A program made the translations under genes and the position numbers. A stretch of DNA of 64,000 bases from Paraniabella ginsengisoli. Lineage in GTDB: Bacteria; Bacteroidota; Bacteroidia; Chitinophagales; Chitinophagaceae. This document shows, piece after piece, positions 37,870 to 48,649 of the stretch; within the stretch, counting starts at the first letter, position 1, and each line of letters begins with the position of its first letter. The notes below the pieces were generated by a model. That model ran no database searches. It saw only the letters and a list, made by a program, of their open reading frames with translations, and had not been told where the DNA came from. Location: assembly GCF_022513635.1 (NCBI RefSeq), contig NZ_JAKWBL010000002.1:1-64000 (forward strand). Direction: 5' to 3'.

Positions 37870-40800
37870 TTACGCTATTTGTTTTTGTTCCACTTTTGCC
37901 TGCATGATTTTTTTGTACTCGCTTGGGAACACTTTTACAAAGTTTTTAAGTTGGTTCTCAAAATCATCCAGCACAAACTTAGCTACAGTACTGTTGGTAT
38001 ATTGGTAATGCTTTTCTATTTCTTTTTGAAGGAAGGCGGCATCTTCAGCATCAACAGGATCAAGCTCTACCATTTCCATGTTACAGTTTCCTGCAAAAGT
38101 TTGAGCCGTGTCATAAATATATGCAATACCACCGCTCATACCTGCTGCAAAGTTGCGGCCTGTGCTTCCTAAAATAATAGCACGCCCACCAGTCATGTAT
38201 TCGCAACCATGATCACCAATACCCTCCACAACCATTGTTGCGCCTGAGTTGCGAACGGCAAATCTTTCGCCAGCTTGACCACGAATAAAGGCTTCGCCAC
38301 CTGTAGCGCCATAGAATGCTACGTTGCCGATCAAGCTGTTTTCTTCTGGAACAAAGCCAGCTTTTTTATCTGGATAGATGATCAGTTTAGCGCCACTCAA
38401 ACCTTTACCAAAATAGTCATTGGCATCGCCTTCTAGTTCAAGGGTAATACCTTTGTTACAGAATGCGCCAAAGCTCTGTCCTGCTGTACCTTTCAGTTGA
38501 ATATGAATCGTGTCTTCAGGTAATCCGACATCGCGATAAATTTTGGTGAGCTCGTGAGAAAGAACGGTGCCAGCTGCACGATCTGTATTTACAATATCGA
38601 AAGATGCTTTTATTGGTGTGCCATTTTCTAATGCAGGCTTTGCTGCTTCAATAAATTCCCAATCTATAATGGTATCTAAGCCATGATCTTGTTTTTCGGA
38701 GTTATAAATGCCCACACCTTCTTCAGCTGGTTCTTTATAAAGAATAGGAGATAGATCTAAACCTTTGTATTTCCAATGGTCGATGCCTTCCCTGATCTTC
38801 AGTTCATCTACCTGGCCTACCATTTCGTTTACAGTTCTAAAGCCCAGTTCTGCCATCAACTCGCGCATTTCCTGCGTAATGAATTTGAAAAAGTGAACTA
38901 CGGCATCTGCGTTACCAGTAAAGCGTTTCCTTAAATCGGGATCTTGCGTTGCAATACCAACAGGACAAGTATTTAGATGACATTTACGCATCATGATACA
39001 ACCTTCCACAACAAGTGCGGCTGTGGCAATACCCCATTCTTCGGCTCCTAATAAAGTAGCAATTACGATATCACGACCCGAACGCATTTGCCCGTCGGTT
39101 TGTAATACTACACGGCTGCGCAATTTATTTTTTACAAGAGTTTGCTGCGCTTCAGCAAGGCCTAATTCCCATGGTAATCCTGCGTGGCGGATAGAACTTA
39201 ATGGCGATGCGCCGGTTCCACCATCGTGGCCTGCAATCAGCACTACATCTGCTTTTGCTTTAGTAACGCCAGCGGCGATTGTTCCAACACCTGCTTTACT
39301 TACCAGTTTTACATTAATACGTGCATGGCGATTGGCATGTTTAAGATCGAATATTAATTGTGCCAGATCTTCAATAGAATAAATATCGTGATGCGGCGGT
39401 GGTGAGATCAAACCTACGCCTGGCGTTGAGTGCCTGGTGCGGCCGATCCAATCATCCACTTTATGTCCGGGAAGTTGTCCGCCTTCACCCGGTTTTGCAC
39501 CTTGAGCCATTTTGATCTGCAACTCATCTGCTTCGGTTAAATACAAACTTGTAACACCAAAGCGGCCACTTGCAACCTGTTTGATGGAGCTGCGCATGCT
39601 ATCACCATTTTCCATTGGTTTGTAACGTGCTTCATCTTCTCCGCCCTCGCCAGTATTGCTTTTGCCACCGAGGCGGTTCATTGCGATAGCCAGTGTGGTA
39701 TGTGCTTCCCAGCTAATGGAGCCAAAGCTCATTGCGCCAGTAGCAAATCTTTTATAAATAGCTTCTGCCGGTTCTACTTCGTCTATTGAAATCGATGGGC
39801 GTGTTCTTTTAAAATCGAACAAACTGCGAATGGTAATTGCTTTTTTACCTTGCTCGTCAATAAGTTTACTATACTTTTTAAATGTGTTATAATCGCCCAT
39901 GCGTGTTGCATATTGCAACAGGTGAATGGTTTGCGGATTAAACATGTGAGCTTCACCTTTACGTTTCCATTGATAGAAGCCTCCTGTTGGAAGTTGATCT
40001 ACCGGAAGTTGCTTACGTGTAAAAGCAAATTGATGCTTGGCCAATGCTTCACGGGCAATTTCATCAAGGCCCATACCTTCGATACGTGAAGTTGCGTTAG
40101 TGAAGTAATTATTTACTACTTCTTTATTGATACCTATGATCTCAAATATCTGCGCACCCTGATAAGACTGAAGTGTAGAGATTCCCATTTTAGAGAATAC
40201 TTTCAGCAGCCCGTCACTTACAGCTTTGATGTAATTTTTGTGAAGCTCTTCAACAGATTTATCGGATTTTATTTTTCCAGTTTCTTTTAATAACCTGATG
40301 GTTGAAAATGCCAGATAAGGATTGACAGCGGTGGCTCCAAAACCCAGCAAACATGCAAAATGGTGTACTTCCCATACATCACCTGCTTCCACTACAATTC
40401 CTACTTTACCCCGAAGTCCTTTCTTAATTAGGTGATGATGTATAGAAGAAACGGCAAGCAAAGATGGAATGGCGGCATGGTCTCCATCGATGGCACGGTC
40501 TTGCAATACCAATACTTCGAAGCCATCGTTCACCGCATCTTCTGCATATCTGCAAAGCCTGTCCAATGCACGACGCATAGAACCAGCTTTGCCGTCGGCA
40601 ACAAAATAACATTGAATTGTTTTTGCCTGAAAACTACCGGTGTCAATGCTTCTGAGCTTTTCCAATTCGTAATTGGTAAGCACTGGTTGTTTTAAAGCTA
40701 CTACGTGGCAATCTTTTTCATCTTCTATTAGCATGCTTCCGTTGTTGCCTACAAAAGTAGCCAGCGACATTACCATTCTCTCCCTGATAGGATCAATTGG

Positions 40801-42384
40801 CGGGTTGGTTACCTGTGCAAATAGCTGCTTAAAGTAGTAGCTTAAATGTTGTGGCTGATCGCTTAAAATAGCAAGCGGCGTATCAACCCCCATTGATCCG
40901 ATAGGTTCTTTACCATCCGTAGCCATCGGCAGAATCAGGTTTTTCAACATCTTCTGATGTGAAGCCAAATGCTTTTTGATATTTGAATATCTGATCATCG
41001 CTTAAATTGCTGAACATTACACGAGGTTCTGGCAATTCGTTCAGTTTTATTTTATATTGGTTTAACCAATCGCCGTAAGGCTTTTGATTGCAAATGTTTT
41101 GCTTCAGCTCCTCATCGCTAATGATGCGGCCTTGCTCCATATCAACCAAAAACATTTTTCCAGGCTGCAATCTTCCTTTCTCTATTATGGTACTTTGGTC
41201 TACCACCAAAGCGCCAGTTTCTGACCCCATTATTACACGACCATCTTTAGTAACACAGTAGCGTGATGGGCGCAAGCCATTGCGGTCAAGCGTAGCTCCG
41301 ATCATTTTTCCATCGGTGAATGATATAGAGGCCGGGCCATCCCATGGTTCCATCTGGCAGGCGTGAAATTCATAAAAAGCCTTTTTCGCAGGATCCATGT
41401 CGTCGTTGCCATCCCATGCTTCGGGTATCAGCATCATCATTACATGTGGTAATGAACGGCCCGTTAGCGCCAGTAATTCGATCATGTTATCTAAACAAGC
41501 TGAATCGCTTTGTTCATTACTAACGATAGGGACGAGCATATCCATTTCCTCGTCAGTAAATAAAGGTGATTCGAAATTTGACTCTGCAGAGCGCAACCAA
41601 TTTAGGTTTCCCTGTAACGTATTAATCTCCCCATTATGTGCAATAAAGCGGAAAGGCTGTGCTAATCTCCATGAAGGGAAAGTGTTAGTTGCAAATCTGG
41701 AGTGTACCAATCCAAAAGCACTTACAACACGCTTATCCGAAAGATCCTTATAATACTCTCGAACCTGGTGGCTCGTAAACTGACCTTTATATATTAATGT
41801 GCGGCAGGATAATGAAGAAATGTAAAATCCGATAGGATCTTTCTTCACAGCGTTGCTTGTTATATGTGTGGCGTATTTACGTAACACAAATAACTTTCTT
41901 TCAAATTCGATACCTGTTTTAACACTATCGGGGGTGCTATAAAAACCTGCTCAATTGCTGGTTCAACATCAAGTGCGCTGGGGCCGATACCTGAATTATT
42001 AACAGGTACTTGGCGCCAATGAATTACCTTCATCCCCATTTTTTCTGCGGCCCTGTTGAAAATGTCACGGCATTCTTCGCGAAGCCTTAATTCTTTAGGG
42101 AAGAAAACCGCACCAACAGCATACGCTTCGATTGCTGGTAATGTAATGCCTAAGTGTAATAATTCATCATAAAAAAACTCATGGGGAATTTGAATCATAA
42201 TACCTGCGCCATCGCCAGTATTTGGTTCGCAACCACAAGCACCTCTGTGTTCTACACATTCGAGAATTGTAAGCGCATCTGAAATGGTTTGATGATTTTT
42301 ATTGCCTTTTATATTAGCAACAAAACCAATCCCACATGCATCGTGCTCAAAAGATGGGTCATAAAGACCTTTGTTTTCTGTCAT
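37870..42384 (-). CDS. gltB: Glutamate synthase large subunit (two frameshifts)
   Basis: Makes two glutamates from 2-oxoglutarate and glutamine, with GltD. The N-terminal amidotransferase begins after a short propeptide at Cys17 (EHDACGIGFVANIKG); RFATNTFPSWRLAQPFRFIAHNGEINT follows. Central and FMN domains: PMATDGKEPIGSMG, GAMSFGSISWEAH, GGKSNTGEGGEDEAR, ASGRFGVTSLYL, AGVTKAKADVVLIAGHDGGT, Fe-S Cys in CHLNTCPVGIATQDP; the C-terminal GXGXG beta-helix follows. Two lesions: a G-run of five near 41932 that should be six, and an A-run of five near 40942 that should be four. They cancel in frame; the restored protein has 1504 residues, normal for the family. Confidence 0.95.
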
Positions 42385-42852
42385 AGTTCCTTATCAAATT
42401 TTTACAAAAAAATTTTGGTCTTTCAATATGGGGAAGGCAATCGAGAGCCGTGTAAGTTAATTAAAAAAATTGATAATTTGACGAAGTGGCTATTTGTTGA
42501 GCTGAAAATTATTAGTTTTCTAAAAAATCTTCAGATTGTTGAATTATTTCTAATAGAAAATTATAGTAATTGCACGTTTGGATGATAAGAGAATACCGGA
42601 ATTGGAGCTGCTTCTAACCGAATTCTAATAATTAATAGTGTAACTGACAATTATTATTCTCAATTAAACATTATAGTAAGAAGTAGTCTTTCTTTATGAT
42701 TGCATTATGTATTGGAAATCTGTTTTTGATTTTTCAGAAAAAGTACATAATGATGCAGTAAAAAGGTTGGGAAAAAAGTGATTCAATGCTTGTCTTTTTA
42801 TCTTGAACCTATGCTGATAATTGCCAATACAAAGCGAAAAGTCAATTACTGT
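42385..42852. other. AT-rich spacer of 468 bases, no gene recognised
   Basis: The stretch upstream of gltB holds no ORF with family likeness in any frame I could read, and none of the dispersed repeats of the window. It must carry the gltB promoter, but I see no clear TTTG-N19-TAnnTTTG; TTTTTTTGTAAAAATTTG close to the gltB start (minus strand) is the nearest candidate. Confidence 0.5.
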
Positions 42853-43427
42853 CTAAAACTCCAATCCGATTTTAAACGATATTCTTTTTAAGTGAAACGA
42901 TTTTGCTTCAAGCAATACATTTTCTTCTAGTTCCATATTGGGGATGTATCTGATTCCGTACTGACGCTCTTTATATCCTTTATAGGAATGCCCGATTGTA
43001 AAATTGATAGCGGTAGTTTTAAAGCCTACACGGTAACCCACACCAATCTCATAATAAGATCCGGGATTACGTTTCAGTGAAGAACCGCGGGTTGGTGTTT
43101 GACCTTCGGGTTCTACTACAAAATTAATACCCCCGTCGGCATATACAAAAGGAGTTGAAGGCTGATGTAAAATATTTTTACGAATATCTAAAAACAATGG
43201 CAAGGATTGCTGATAATAAGCATCGAGTCCTCCGCCAATACCGGCAAACCAGGTTTTAAACCTGGTGCCATGAATGGTTTGTATAATCACATTTGTTTTG
43301 TTTTCGCCAAATGGTACGCCTGCGTTAATATGACCGGCGTATTTTATCGGGGAGCTTTGAGCAATTGTACATGAGGCAAATAGTAAGCCTGCTAGTGCCA
43401 GAAAGCACGTTCTAAACCTTTTTTCAT
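42853..43427 (-). CDS. Outer-membrane beta-barrel protein (one frameshift)
   Basis: 191-residue outer-membrane protein. From the ATG at 43427 the A-run is one base short (six instead of seven); corrected, the signal peptide is MKKRFRTCFLALAGLLFASC with an apparent cut at TIAQ. Alternating strands follow: IKYAGHINAGVPF, WFAGIGGGLDAYYQQ, PFVYADGGINFVV, SYYEIGVGYRVGFK, AINFTIGHSYKGY and the last strand HLKRISFKIGLEF with aromatic C-terminus. It looks like a porin-family/OmpA-like barrel. It follows the LVIVD gene by 21 bases, so the two are probably one transcript; function unknown. Confidence 0.75.
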
Positions 43428-43448
43428 CGCTCTGATTCTGTTTTGATG

Positions 43449-44750
43449 TTATTTTTTGCTGATGTCGATGGTGCTTATGAGTTTAATATTGTTGGGGTCT
43501 CTATAATCATATTGATATATTCCAGACTCACCACTTACAATGGCAATGCCGTTTATAGGTATTACATCAAAAGTATCTAAGCCTTTGATATGCTTCACTA
43601 ATTTTAGATCGTTCACATCAGTGATATCATATATCTTAAGCCCATCTTTGCCATCGCATATAAATAGCAGGTTGCCGGATAACCCCAATCCATGCGGGCT
43701 TGTCATTGGATATTTCTTAAGCAACGTAGGGCTGGTTAATGATGCTGTAGAATATATCTGTAACTCATTTACTCCATCCCAGCAGCGTGTCCCATTTCTC
43801 AGGGTAACAAAAGCGTGCGTTTCGTTTGCCACTACAGGGTCACAACTTCTTACATGAGTTACGGATGAAAGCTGTGTAGGGTCGTTGGGGTTGGCTAAAT
43901 CATAAATATACATACCATTTAATGAGCCTATATACAGGTTTTCTTTAAATGGATATATGGTTTCAATCAACCAGCCTATTTGTTTTCTCTGTACAAACTC
44001 AGGTTTCATGTCAGCAGTAATATTGAATATTGATAATCCCGATCCATCTACTGTAAACAGGCGTTCTTTAAGGGCGGCAAACCTGGCCATGGAACCGCCT
44101 GTGCCATAAATTGCTCCCACAGCCCCGGAGGCAGAATTGCTAAATGCTAAGTTACCCGTCGCATCAAAAAACACGATCTGCTGTCCATCTTCTTCAACAA
44201 CATCTCCGCTTGTTTCAATAACCGTATCTTTTACTATATAATCTACCACAATTTCGGCATCGAGAGGAGTGGGTTGAGCGCCGGGATACCAGGGAAACAC
44301 ATTCTCAATGATGTTTTTTATCGACGGTGCGGTGGGATCGGAAATATCAATGGTCCACAATTCCCTATTCATATCTGCATACAAAGAATTGTTCTTTGTT
44401 GCCATGTCTACATTACCTGGTATTTTTATAAAGCCAATATTTTTAGGATTCGATGGGTCTGTATTGTCAATAATATGCACCCCCTTCCACGTTTCCGAAA
44501 TCAACAGGTAGTTTCCTTTTACATATATTTTGCTAGGGTTTTTCAATGGAATGGGTGTACTTAGTTGCACATCCGAGCGTACCTCCGCAAGGGTTTTGGT
44601 AACGGGAGTATAAAGAGTGACATACCGTGTTGATTTAAAATTATCTTTCAGGCAGCTTTGTGCTATAAACAACAGCATTATTGAAAGTAGGGGCAATCGC
44701 AATTGAGTTGGCACAGCAAGTTTGGTAAAATTTTGTTTTTCAGTTCTCAT
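43449..44750 (-). CDS. LVIVD repeat lipoprotein
   Basis: 433-residue lipoprotein-like protein (IMLLFIAQSC, probable lipid Cys about 33) consisting of LVIVD-type repeats: GVHIIDNTDPSNPKNIGFIK, ELWTIDISDPTAPSIKNI, GMYIYDLANPNDPTQLSS, ELQIYSTASLTSPTLLKK, GLKIYDITDVNDLKLVK and GIYQYDYRDPNNIKLIS. Such repeats fold as beta-propeller blades at the cell surface. The first residues (MRTEKQNFTKLAVPTQLRLP) are longer than a standard signal, so a later start is possible. Function unknown. Paired with the beta-barrel gene downstream. Confidence 0.85.
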   Translation of the reverse strand: MRTEKQNFTKLAVPTQLRLPLLSIMLLFIAQSCLKDNFKSTRYVTLYTPVTKTLAEVRSDVQLSTPIPLKNPSKIYVKGNYLLISETWKGVHIIDNTDPSNPKNIGFIKIPGNVDMATKNNSLYADMNRELWTIDISDPTAPSIKNIIENVFPWYPGAQPTPLDAEIVVDYIVKDTVIETSGDVVEEDGQQIVFFDATGNLAFSNSASGAVGAIYGTGGSMARFAALKERLFTVDGSGLSIFNITADMKPEFVQRKQIGWLIETIYPFKENLYIGSLNGMYIYDLANPNDPTQLSSVTHVRSCDPVVANETHAFVTLRNGTRCWDGVNELQIYSTASLTSPTLLKKYPMTSPHGLGLSGNLLFICDGKDGLKIYDITDVNDLKLVKHIKGLDTFDVIPINGIAIVSGESGIYQYDYRDPNNIKLISTIDISKK

Positions 44751-44921
44751 AATGGCTTTTGTATGCTAAACGGGATAAATTGTTAAAACGCAACATTTTC
44801 TGAATAATTTTTTTGATATGTGAATTGTTGCTTTTGTAGTAACAAACTTCAGTTCATTAGCATAAAACCGTTAGCGATTGGAGCCCTTAGATTCCTTTCA
44901 TAAGATGTGTCATATTCGGCT

Positions 44922-46166
44922 TTACACCAAATAACTGAATAATGCATCGCTTTTGTTTAATTCAGTATAAGAAAAACTGCTTTCCTGAAGATTGCTTATA
45001 AGTTGTTGGTAGTCTTTTTTATTTTTTAATTCGATACCTACCAGAGCCGGCCCGCTTTCTTTATTGGTCTTTTGCATATATTCAAATCGGGTGATATCAT
45101 CATCAGGACCTAATACATTATTTACGAAGTTTTTTAAAGCTCCCGGACGCTGCGCAAAGTCTATCAGAAAATAATGCTTTAATCCTTCGTACTGCAGGCT
45201 GCGTTCTTTTATTTCCTGCATCCTGTCGATATCATTATTGCTACCACTGATGATGCAGACAACATTTTTACCCTTTATTTTTTCTTCCATAAAGCTCAAT
45301 GCGGCAACAGATAAAGCACCAGCGGGTTCTACAACTATTGCATCTTTGTTATAAAGCTCAAGGATTGTTGTGCAAATTTTTCCTTCAGGCACCAATATCA
45401 CATCATCTAAAATGGGATGACATTTTTCAAATGTGATATCGCCTACACGCTTAACGGCAGCGCCATCTACAAATCGGTCAATGTGCGTAAGTTCTACCGG
45501 ACGTCCGGCTTTTAAAGCTTCCGTCATAGACGGAGCACCTTCAGGTTCCGTACCGATAATTTTTGTGTGAGGGCTAACTGTTTTTATAAAGCTTCCTACA
45601 CCGGCACAAAGACCGCCGCCGCCAATAGGTATTATTACATAATCAATATTGGTCAGTTGTTCATAAATCTCCAAACCTACAGTAGCCTGTCCTTCGATCA
45701 CTTTTTCATCGTCAAAAGGATGCACAAAAGTCATGTTTTTTTCTGCGGTAAATTTTTTCGCAGCATTGGCACAATCATCATAAGTATCGCCAGTTAATAT
45801 GATCTCAATATTATCTTCCCCAAACATTTTTGTTTGCGTGATCTTTTGCTTAGGTGTAATAGAAGGCATGAAAATAGTGCCTTTGATATTCAAAGCTTTG
45901 CAGCTAAAAGCAAAGCCCTGTGCATGGTTTCCGGCGCTCGCACACACTACACCGCAGTCCAGTTTTTCTTTAGGTAATGAACTCATCATATTGTAAGCGC
46001 CTCTTAGTTTATAAGAGCGGACAATCTGTAGGTCTTCGCGTTTTAAATAAATATTTGCATTAAATTTCCGGCTTAACGATGTGTTGAGTTGTAAAGGAGT
46101 TTTTAATACTACGCTTTCTATATGTTTGGCGGTTGCCTGTACGGACTGAAGTGATAATGATGACAT
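44922..46166 (-). CDS. ilvA: Threonine ammonia-lyase (threonine dehydratase)
   Basis: PLP enzyme that turns threonine into 2-oxobutanoate, the first step to isoleucine. N-terminal KTPLQLNTSLSRKFNANIYL, PLP lysine K53 in RSYKLRGAYN, CASAGNHAQGFAFSCKALNI, IIPIGGGGLCAGVGSFI and VEPAGALSVAAL. The C-terminus has a single ACT-like regulatory segment (HYFLIDFAQRPGALKNFVNN), as in the shorter biosynthetic form (about 415 residues), suggesting isoleucine feedback. Intact. It supplies the ilvBNCD cluster about 4 kb away on the same strand. Confidence 0.93.
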   Translation of the reverse strand: MSSLSLQSVQATAKHIESVVLKTPLQLNTSLSRKFNANIYLKREDLQIVRSYKLRGAYNMMSSLPKEKLDCGVVCASAGNHAQGFAFSCKALNIKGTIFMPSITPKQKITQTKMFGEDNIEIILTGDTYDDCANAAKKFTAEKNMTFVHPFDDEKVIEGQATVGLEIYEQLTNIDYVIIPIGGGGLCAGVGSFIKTVSPHTKIIGTEPEGAPSMTEALKAGRPVELTHIDRFVDGAAVKRVGDITFEKCHPILDDVILVPEGKICTTILELYNKDAIVVEPAGALSVAALSFMEEKIKGKNVVCIISGSNNDIDRMQEIKERSLQYEGLKHYFLIDFAQRPGALKNFVNNVLGPDDDITRFEYMQKTNKESGPALVGIELKNKKDYQQLISNLQESSFSYTELNKSDALFSYLV

Positions 46167-46184
46167 AATGTTTATTGGTAATCT

Positions 46185-46430
46185 TCAAAATTAGTTAATT
46201 AGCCAATGTGATGATGTGATAATGAAAGAGGTTGATGAGTTACAGGTTTCAGGTTGCTGGTTTTGGAGCGTACATTTACATTGATATAAATCCTGTTAAT
46301 CTTGTAATCCATCAAAATCATGGTTCAGACAATGGCGGCGAATGGGTAGGATGAGCTATGTTTAACTGTACAAGAGTGCGACGCAAGATAGATGAGTAAT
46401 ATTCTTCTGCCGGGACAATAAAATATAATT
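46185..46430 (+). repeat. Repeat-filled spacer: family C words and a family A copy
   Basis: The 315-base spacer between ilvA and the aminotransferase holds AATTAGCCAATGTGATGATG (family C) at about 46196, a TTACAGGTTTCAGGTTGCTGG stretch similar to the spacer at 34.5 kb, and a family A copy (46367-46428: CTGTACAAGAGTGCGACGCA to CTGCCGGGACAATAA). No gene is seen. Confidence 0.7.
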
Positions 46431-46481
46431 TTATCTTTCTGTTTCTTTGGTAAGTTAGCATTCAATTTCAAGTAAATAAAA

Positions 46482-47627
46482 ATGAGTTTACGTGTAAAAC
46501 ATACCGCTTCGCCGCTTAATATTTTCACTATTATGACCAATCTGGCACGGCAGGAAAATGCTTATAATTTATCGCAGGGATTACCTGATTATGAAATTGC
46601 TTCTGAACTAAGTGAATATTTGCACGATGCTGTTTTGAAAGGATTTAATCAGTATGCACCCATGCAAGGTTTAATATCATTACGTGAAGAAATTGCAAAG
46701 GATCTGAATGAACGCTATAAAACTGATTTTTGTTCGGCTGATCTGGTAACGGTTACACCTGGCGCAACTTATGGCATTTACACATCACTGACGGCGATCA
46801 TTGAAAAAGGCGATGAGGTAATTTATTTTGAACCGGCGTTTGATTGTTATCTTCCGGCTATTGAAATCAATGGTGGTGTTCCTGTGAAAATTACATTAAA
46901 TGCGGCGAATAGTTTTGCTATTGATTGGCAAAAAGTAAAAGATAGCGTTACTACAAAGACCAGAGTTATTCTTGTAAACACGCCGCATAACCCAACAGGT
47001 TATGTGTGGTCGCAAAACGATTGGGATGAACTTGCGGCTGTTATCGGAAGTAAAGATATTTATGTAATTTCTGATGAAGTGTATGACAGCATTGTGTTTG
47101 ATGATGATCAACATCTTCCTGGTTTTTTGCAACATAAGCTTCAGGATAAATTGATTGCCATTTATTCTTTTGGAAAAGCGTTTCATATTACGGGATGGAA
47201 GATTGGATATTGTGTGGCTTCAAAAGAAATAACAGAAGCATTTAAGTCAATTCATCAGTATCTTACTTTTAGTGTGAACGCACCAGCACAATATGCGTTG
47301 TCTAAATATTTGGAGACGTATCAAAAAGGAGAAGCTGCGGCAATGCTACAACATAAAAGAAATTTGTTGCTTGATGGTTTAAAACAATCTAAGTTTAAAC
47401 AGTTAAAATCGAGTTCGGGAACTTATTTTCAATTGTATGATTATTCGGCGATAAGTGATTTGAGTGATGTGGATTTTGCCAAATGGTTGACGATAAAATA
47501 TAAAGTAGCCACAATACCATTAAGTGCTTTTTACAAAACGGAGCAGGCTGATAAGATTGTAAGAGTGTGTTTTGCAAAGAAGGATGAAGTGTTGATGGCT
47601 GCTGTGGAAAATTTATGTGGGATATAA
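46482..47627 (+). CDS. PLP-dependent aminotransferase, methionine aminotransferase (YbdL)-like
   Basis: Class I/II aminotransferase of 381 residues. Marks: LSQGLPDYEIASELSEYLHD, NQYAPMQGLISLREEIA, VTPGATYGIYTSLTAII, YFEPAFDCYLPAIEINGG, NTPHNPTGYVWSQNDWDEL, YVISDEVYDSIVFDD, and the PLP lysine in YSFGKAFHITGWKIGYCVA. The pattern agrees with the YbdL/methionine aminotransferase group, which transaminates Met and aromatic acids, possibly in methionine salvage; the substrate is inferred. Intact; it starts after a family A repeat and is followed 12 bases on by the PqqB-like gene. Confidence 0.88.
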   Translation: MSLRVKHTASPLNIFTIMTNLARQENAYNLSQGLPDYEIASELSEYLHDAVLKGFNQYAPMQGLISLREEIAKDLNERYKTDFCSADLVTVTPGATYGIYTSLTAIIEKGDEVIYFEPAFDCYLPAIEINGGVPVKITLNAANSFAIDWQKVKDSVTTKTRVILVNTPHNPTGYVWSQNDWDELAAVIGSKDIYVISDEVYDSIVFDDDQHLPGFLQHKLQDKLIAIYSFGKAFHITGWKIGYCVASKEITEAFKSIHQYLTFSVNAPAQYALSKYLETYQKGEAAAMLQHKRNLLLDGLKQSKFKQLKSSSGTYFQLYDYSAISDLSDVDFAKWLTIKYKVATIPLSAFYKTEQADKIVRVCFAKKDEVLMAAVENLCGI

Positions 47628-47639
47628 TAATATTGAACT

Positions 47640-48611
47640 ATGATACGAAGACCGATTATTTTCTTACTGATCATCTTAATGTCCGCCTGTAATATGCAGT
47701 CTGGCGAAAATGATACGATGGTTAGCAAAAAAGGGGTTGCAGCAAATACTGTGTCGCTCCTCGTGCTGGGCAATGTTCAGGACGCCGGATCGCCACATAT
47801 TGCTTGTACAAGAGATTGTTGTAAAGAGTTATTTACAAAGCCAGATCCGGAGCGTAAAGTAGTGGCATTAGGGCTATTGGATAAAGTGAATAACAAGAAA
47901 TATTTATTTGAAGCCACGCCGGATATTGTTTCACAGCTTAAATATCTGAAACTTCAGTTGCCGGATAATACCAGGGAAATGCCTGACGGAATTTTTCTGA
48001 CACATGCGCATATCGGCCATTATACGGGGTTGATGCATTTGGGTAAAGAGGCAACAGACGCTAAAGAGGTTCCTGTTTATGTTATGTCGCGTATGGACTC
48101 TTTTTTACGACATAACGGGCCATGGAGCCAATTGATAGAAAGGGAGAATATTAAACTAAATCAGATGCAAAACCGAAAAGAAACGTCGTTGGGGGAAAGT
48201 ATTAAGGTTACGCCGCTACGCGTGCCGCATAGGGATGAGTATTCTGAAACGGTTGGTTTTATTATTGCTGGTCCTAATAAAAAAGCATTATTTATTCCGG
48301 ATATTGACAAGTGGGAAAAATGGGATGCAGATATCGTTGCACTAATTGCAATTGTAGATTATGCTTTTATTGACGCAACTTTTTATAGCGGTGCAGAAAT
48401 TAAAAGGCGCGACATTTCTTTGATACCGCATCCATTTGCTATTGAAACGATGAAGATAATGGAGCATTTATCAGAAAAGGAAAAAGCTAAAATTCGCTTT
48501 ATACATTTCAATCATACCAATCCGCTTTTAAAGCCGGATAGCAAAGATACAAAAGAAGTATTGGAAAAAGGTTTTGGGATTGCGAGGTTTGGGGATGAGG
48601 TGGAGTTGTGA
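47640..48611 (+). CDS. PqqB-like metallo-beta-lactamase-fold lipoprotein
   Basis: 323-residue protein with a lipobox (IILMSAC, Cys about 17), then an MBL-fold domain close to PqqB: LLVLGNVQDAGSPHIACTRD with the CxxDCC cluster, FEATPDIVSQLKYL, GIFLTHAHIGHYTGLMHLG, TVGFIIAGPNKKALFIPDID, FIDATFY and IRFIHFNHTNP. PqqB takes part in PQQ synthesis, but no pqqA, C, D or E gene lies here, and an exported lipoprotein is an odd place for that step. The HxHxGH motif replaces the usual HxHxDH. It is therefore more safely called a PqqB-like envelope hydrolase of unknown substrate. Confidence 0.85.
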   Translation: MIRRPIIFLLIILMSACNMQSGENDTMVSKKGVAANTVSLLVLGNVQDAGSPHIACTRDCCKELFTKPDPERKVVALGLLDKVNNKKYLFEATPDIVSQLKYLKLQLPDNTREMPDGIFLTHAHIGHYTGLMHLGKEATDAKEVPVYVMSRMDSFLRHNGPWSQLIERENIKLNQMQNRKETSLGESIKVTPLRVPHRDEYSETVGFIIAGPNKKALFIPDIDKWEKWDADIVALIAIVDYAFIDATFYSGAEIKRRDISLIPHPFAIETMKIMEHLSEKEKAKIRFIHFNHTNPLLKPDSKDTKEVLEKGFGIARFGDEVEL

Positions 48612-48649
48612 TTTACCAAGTAGGCGAAATATAAGTATGATGAATCGTC

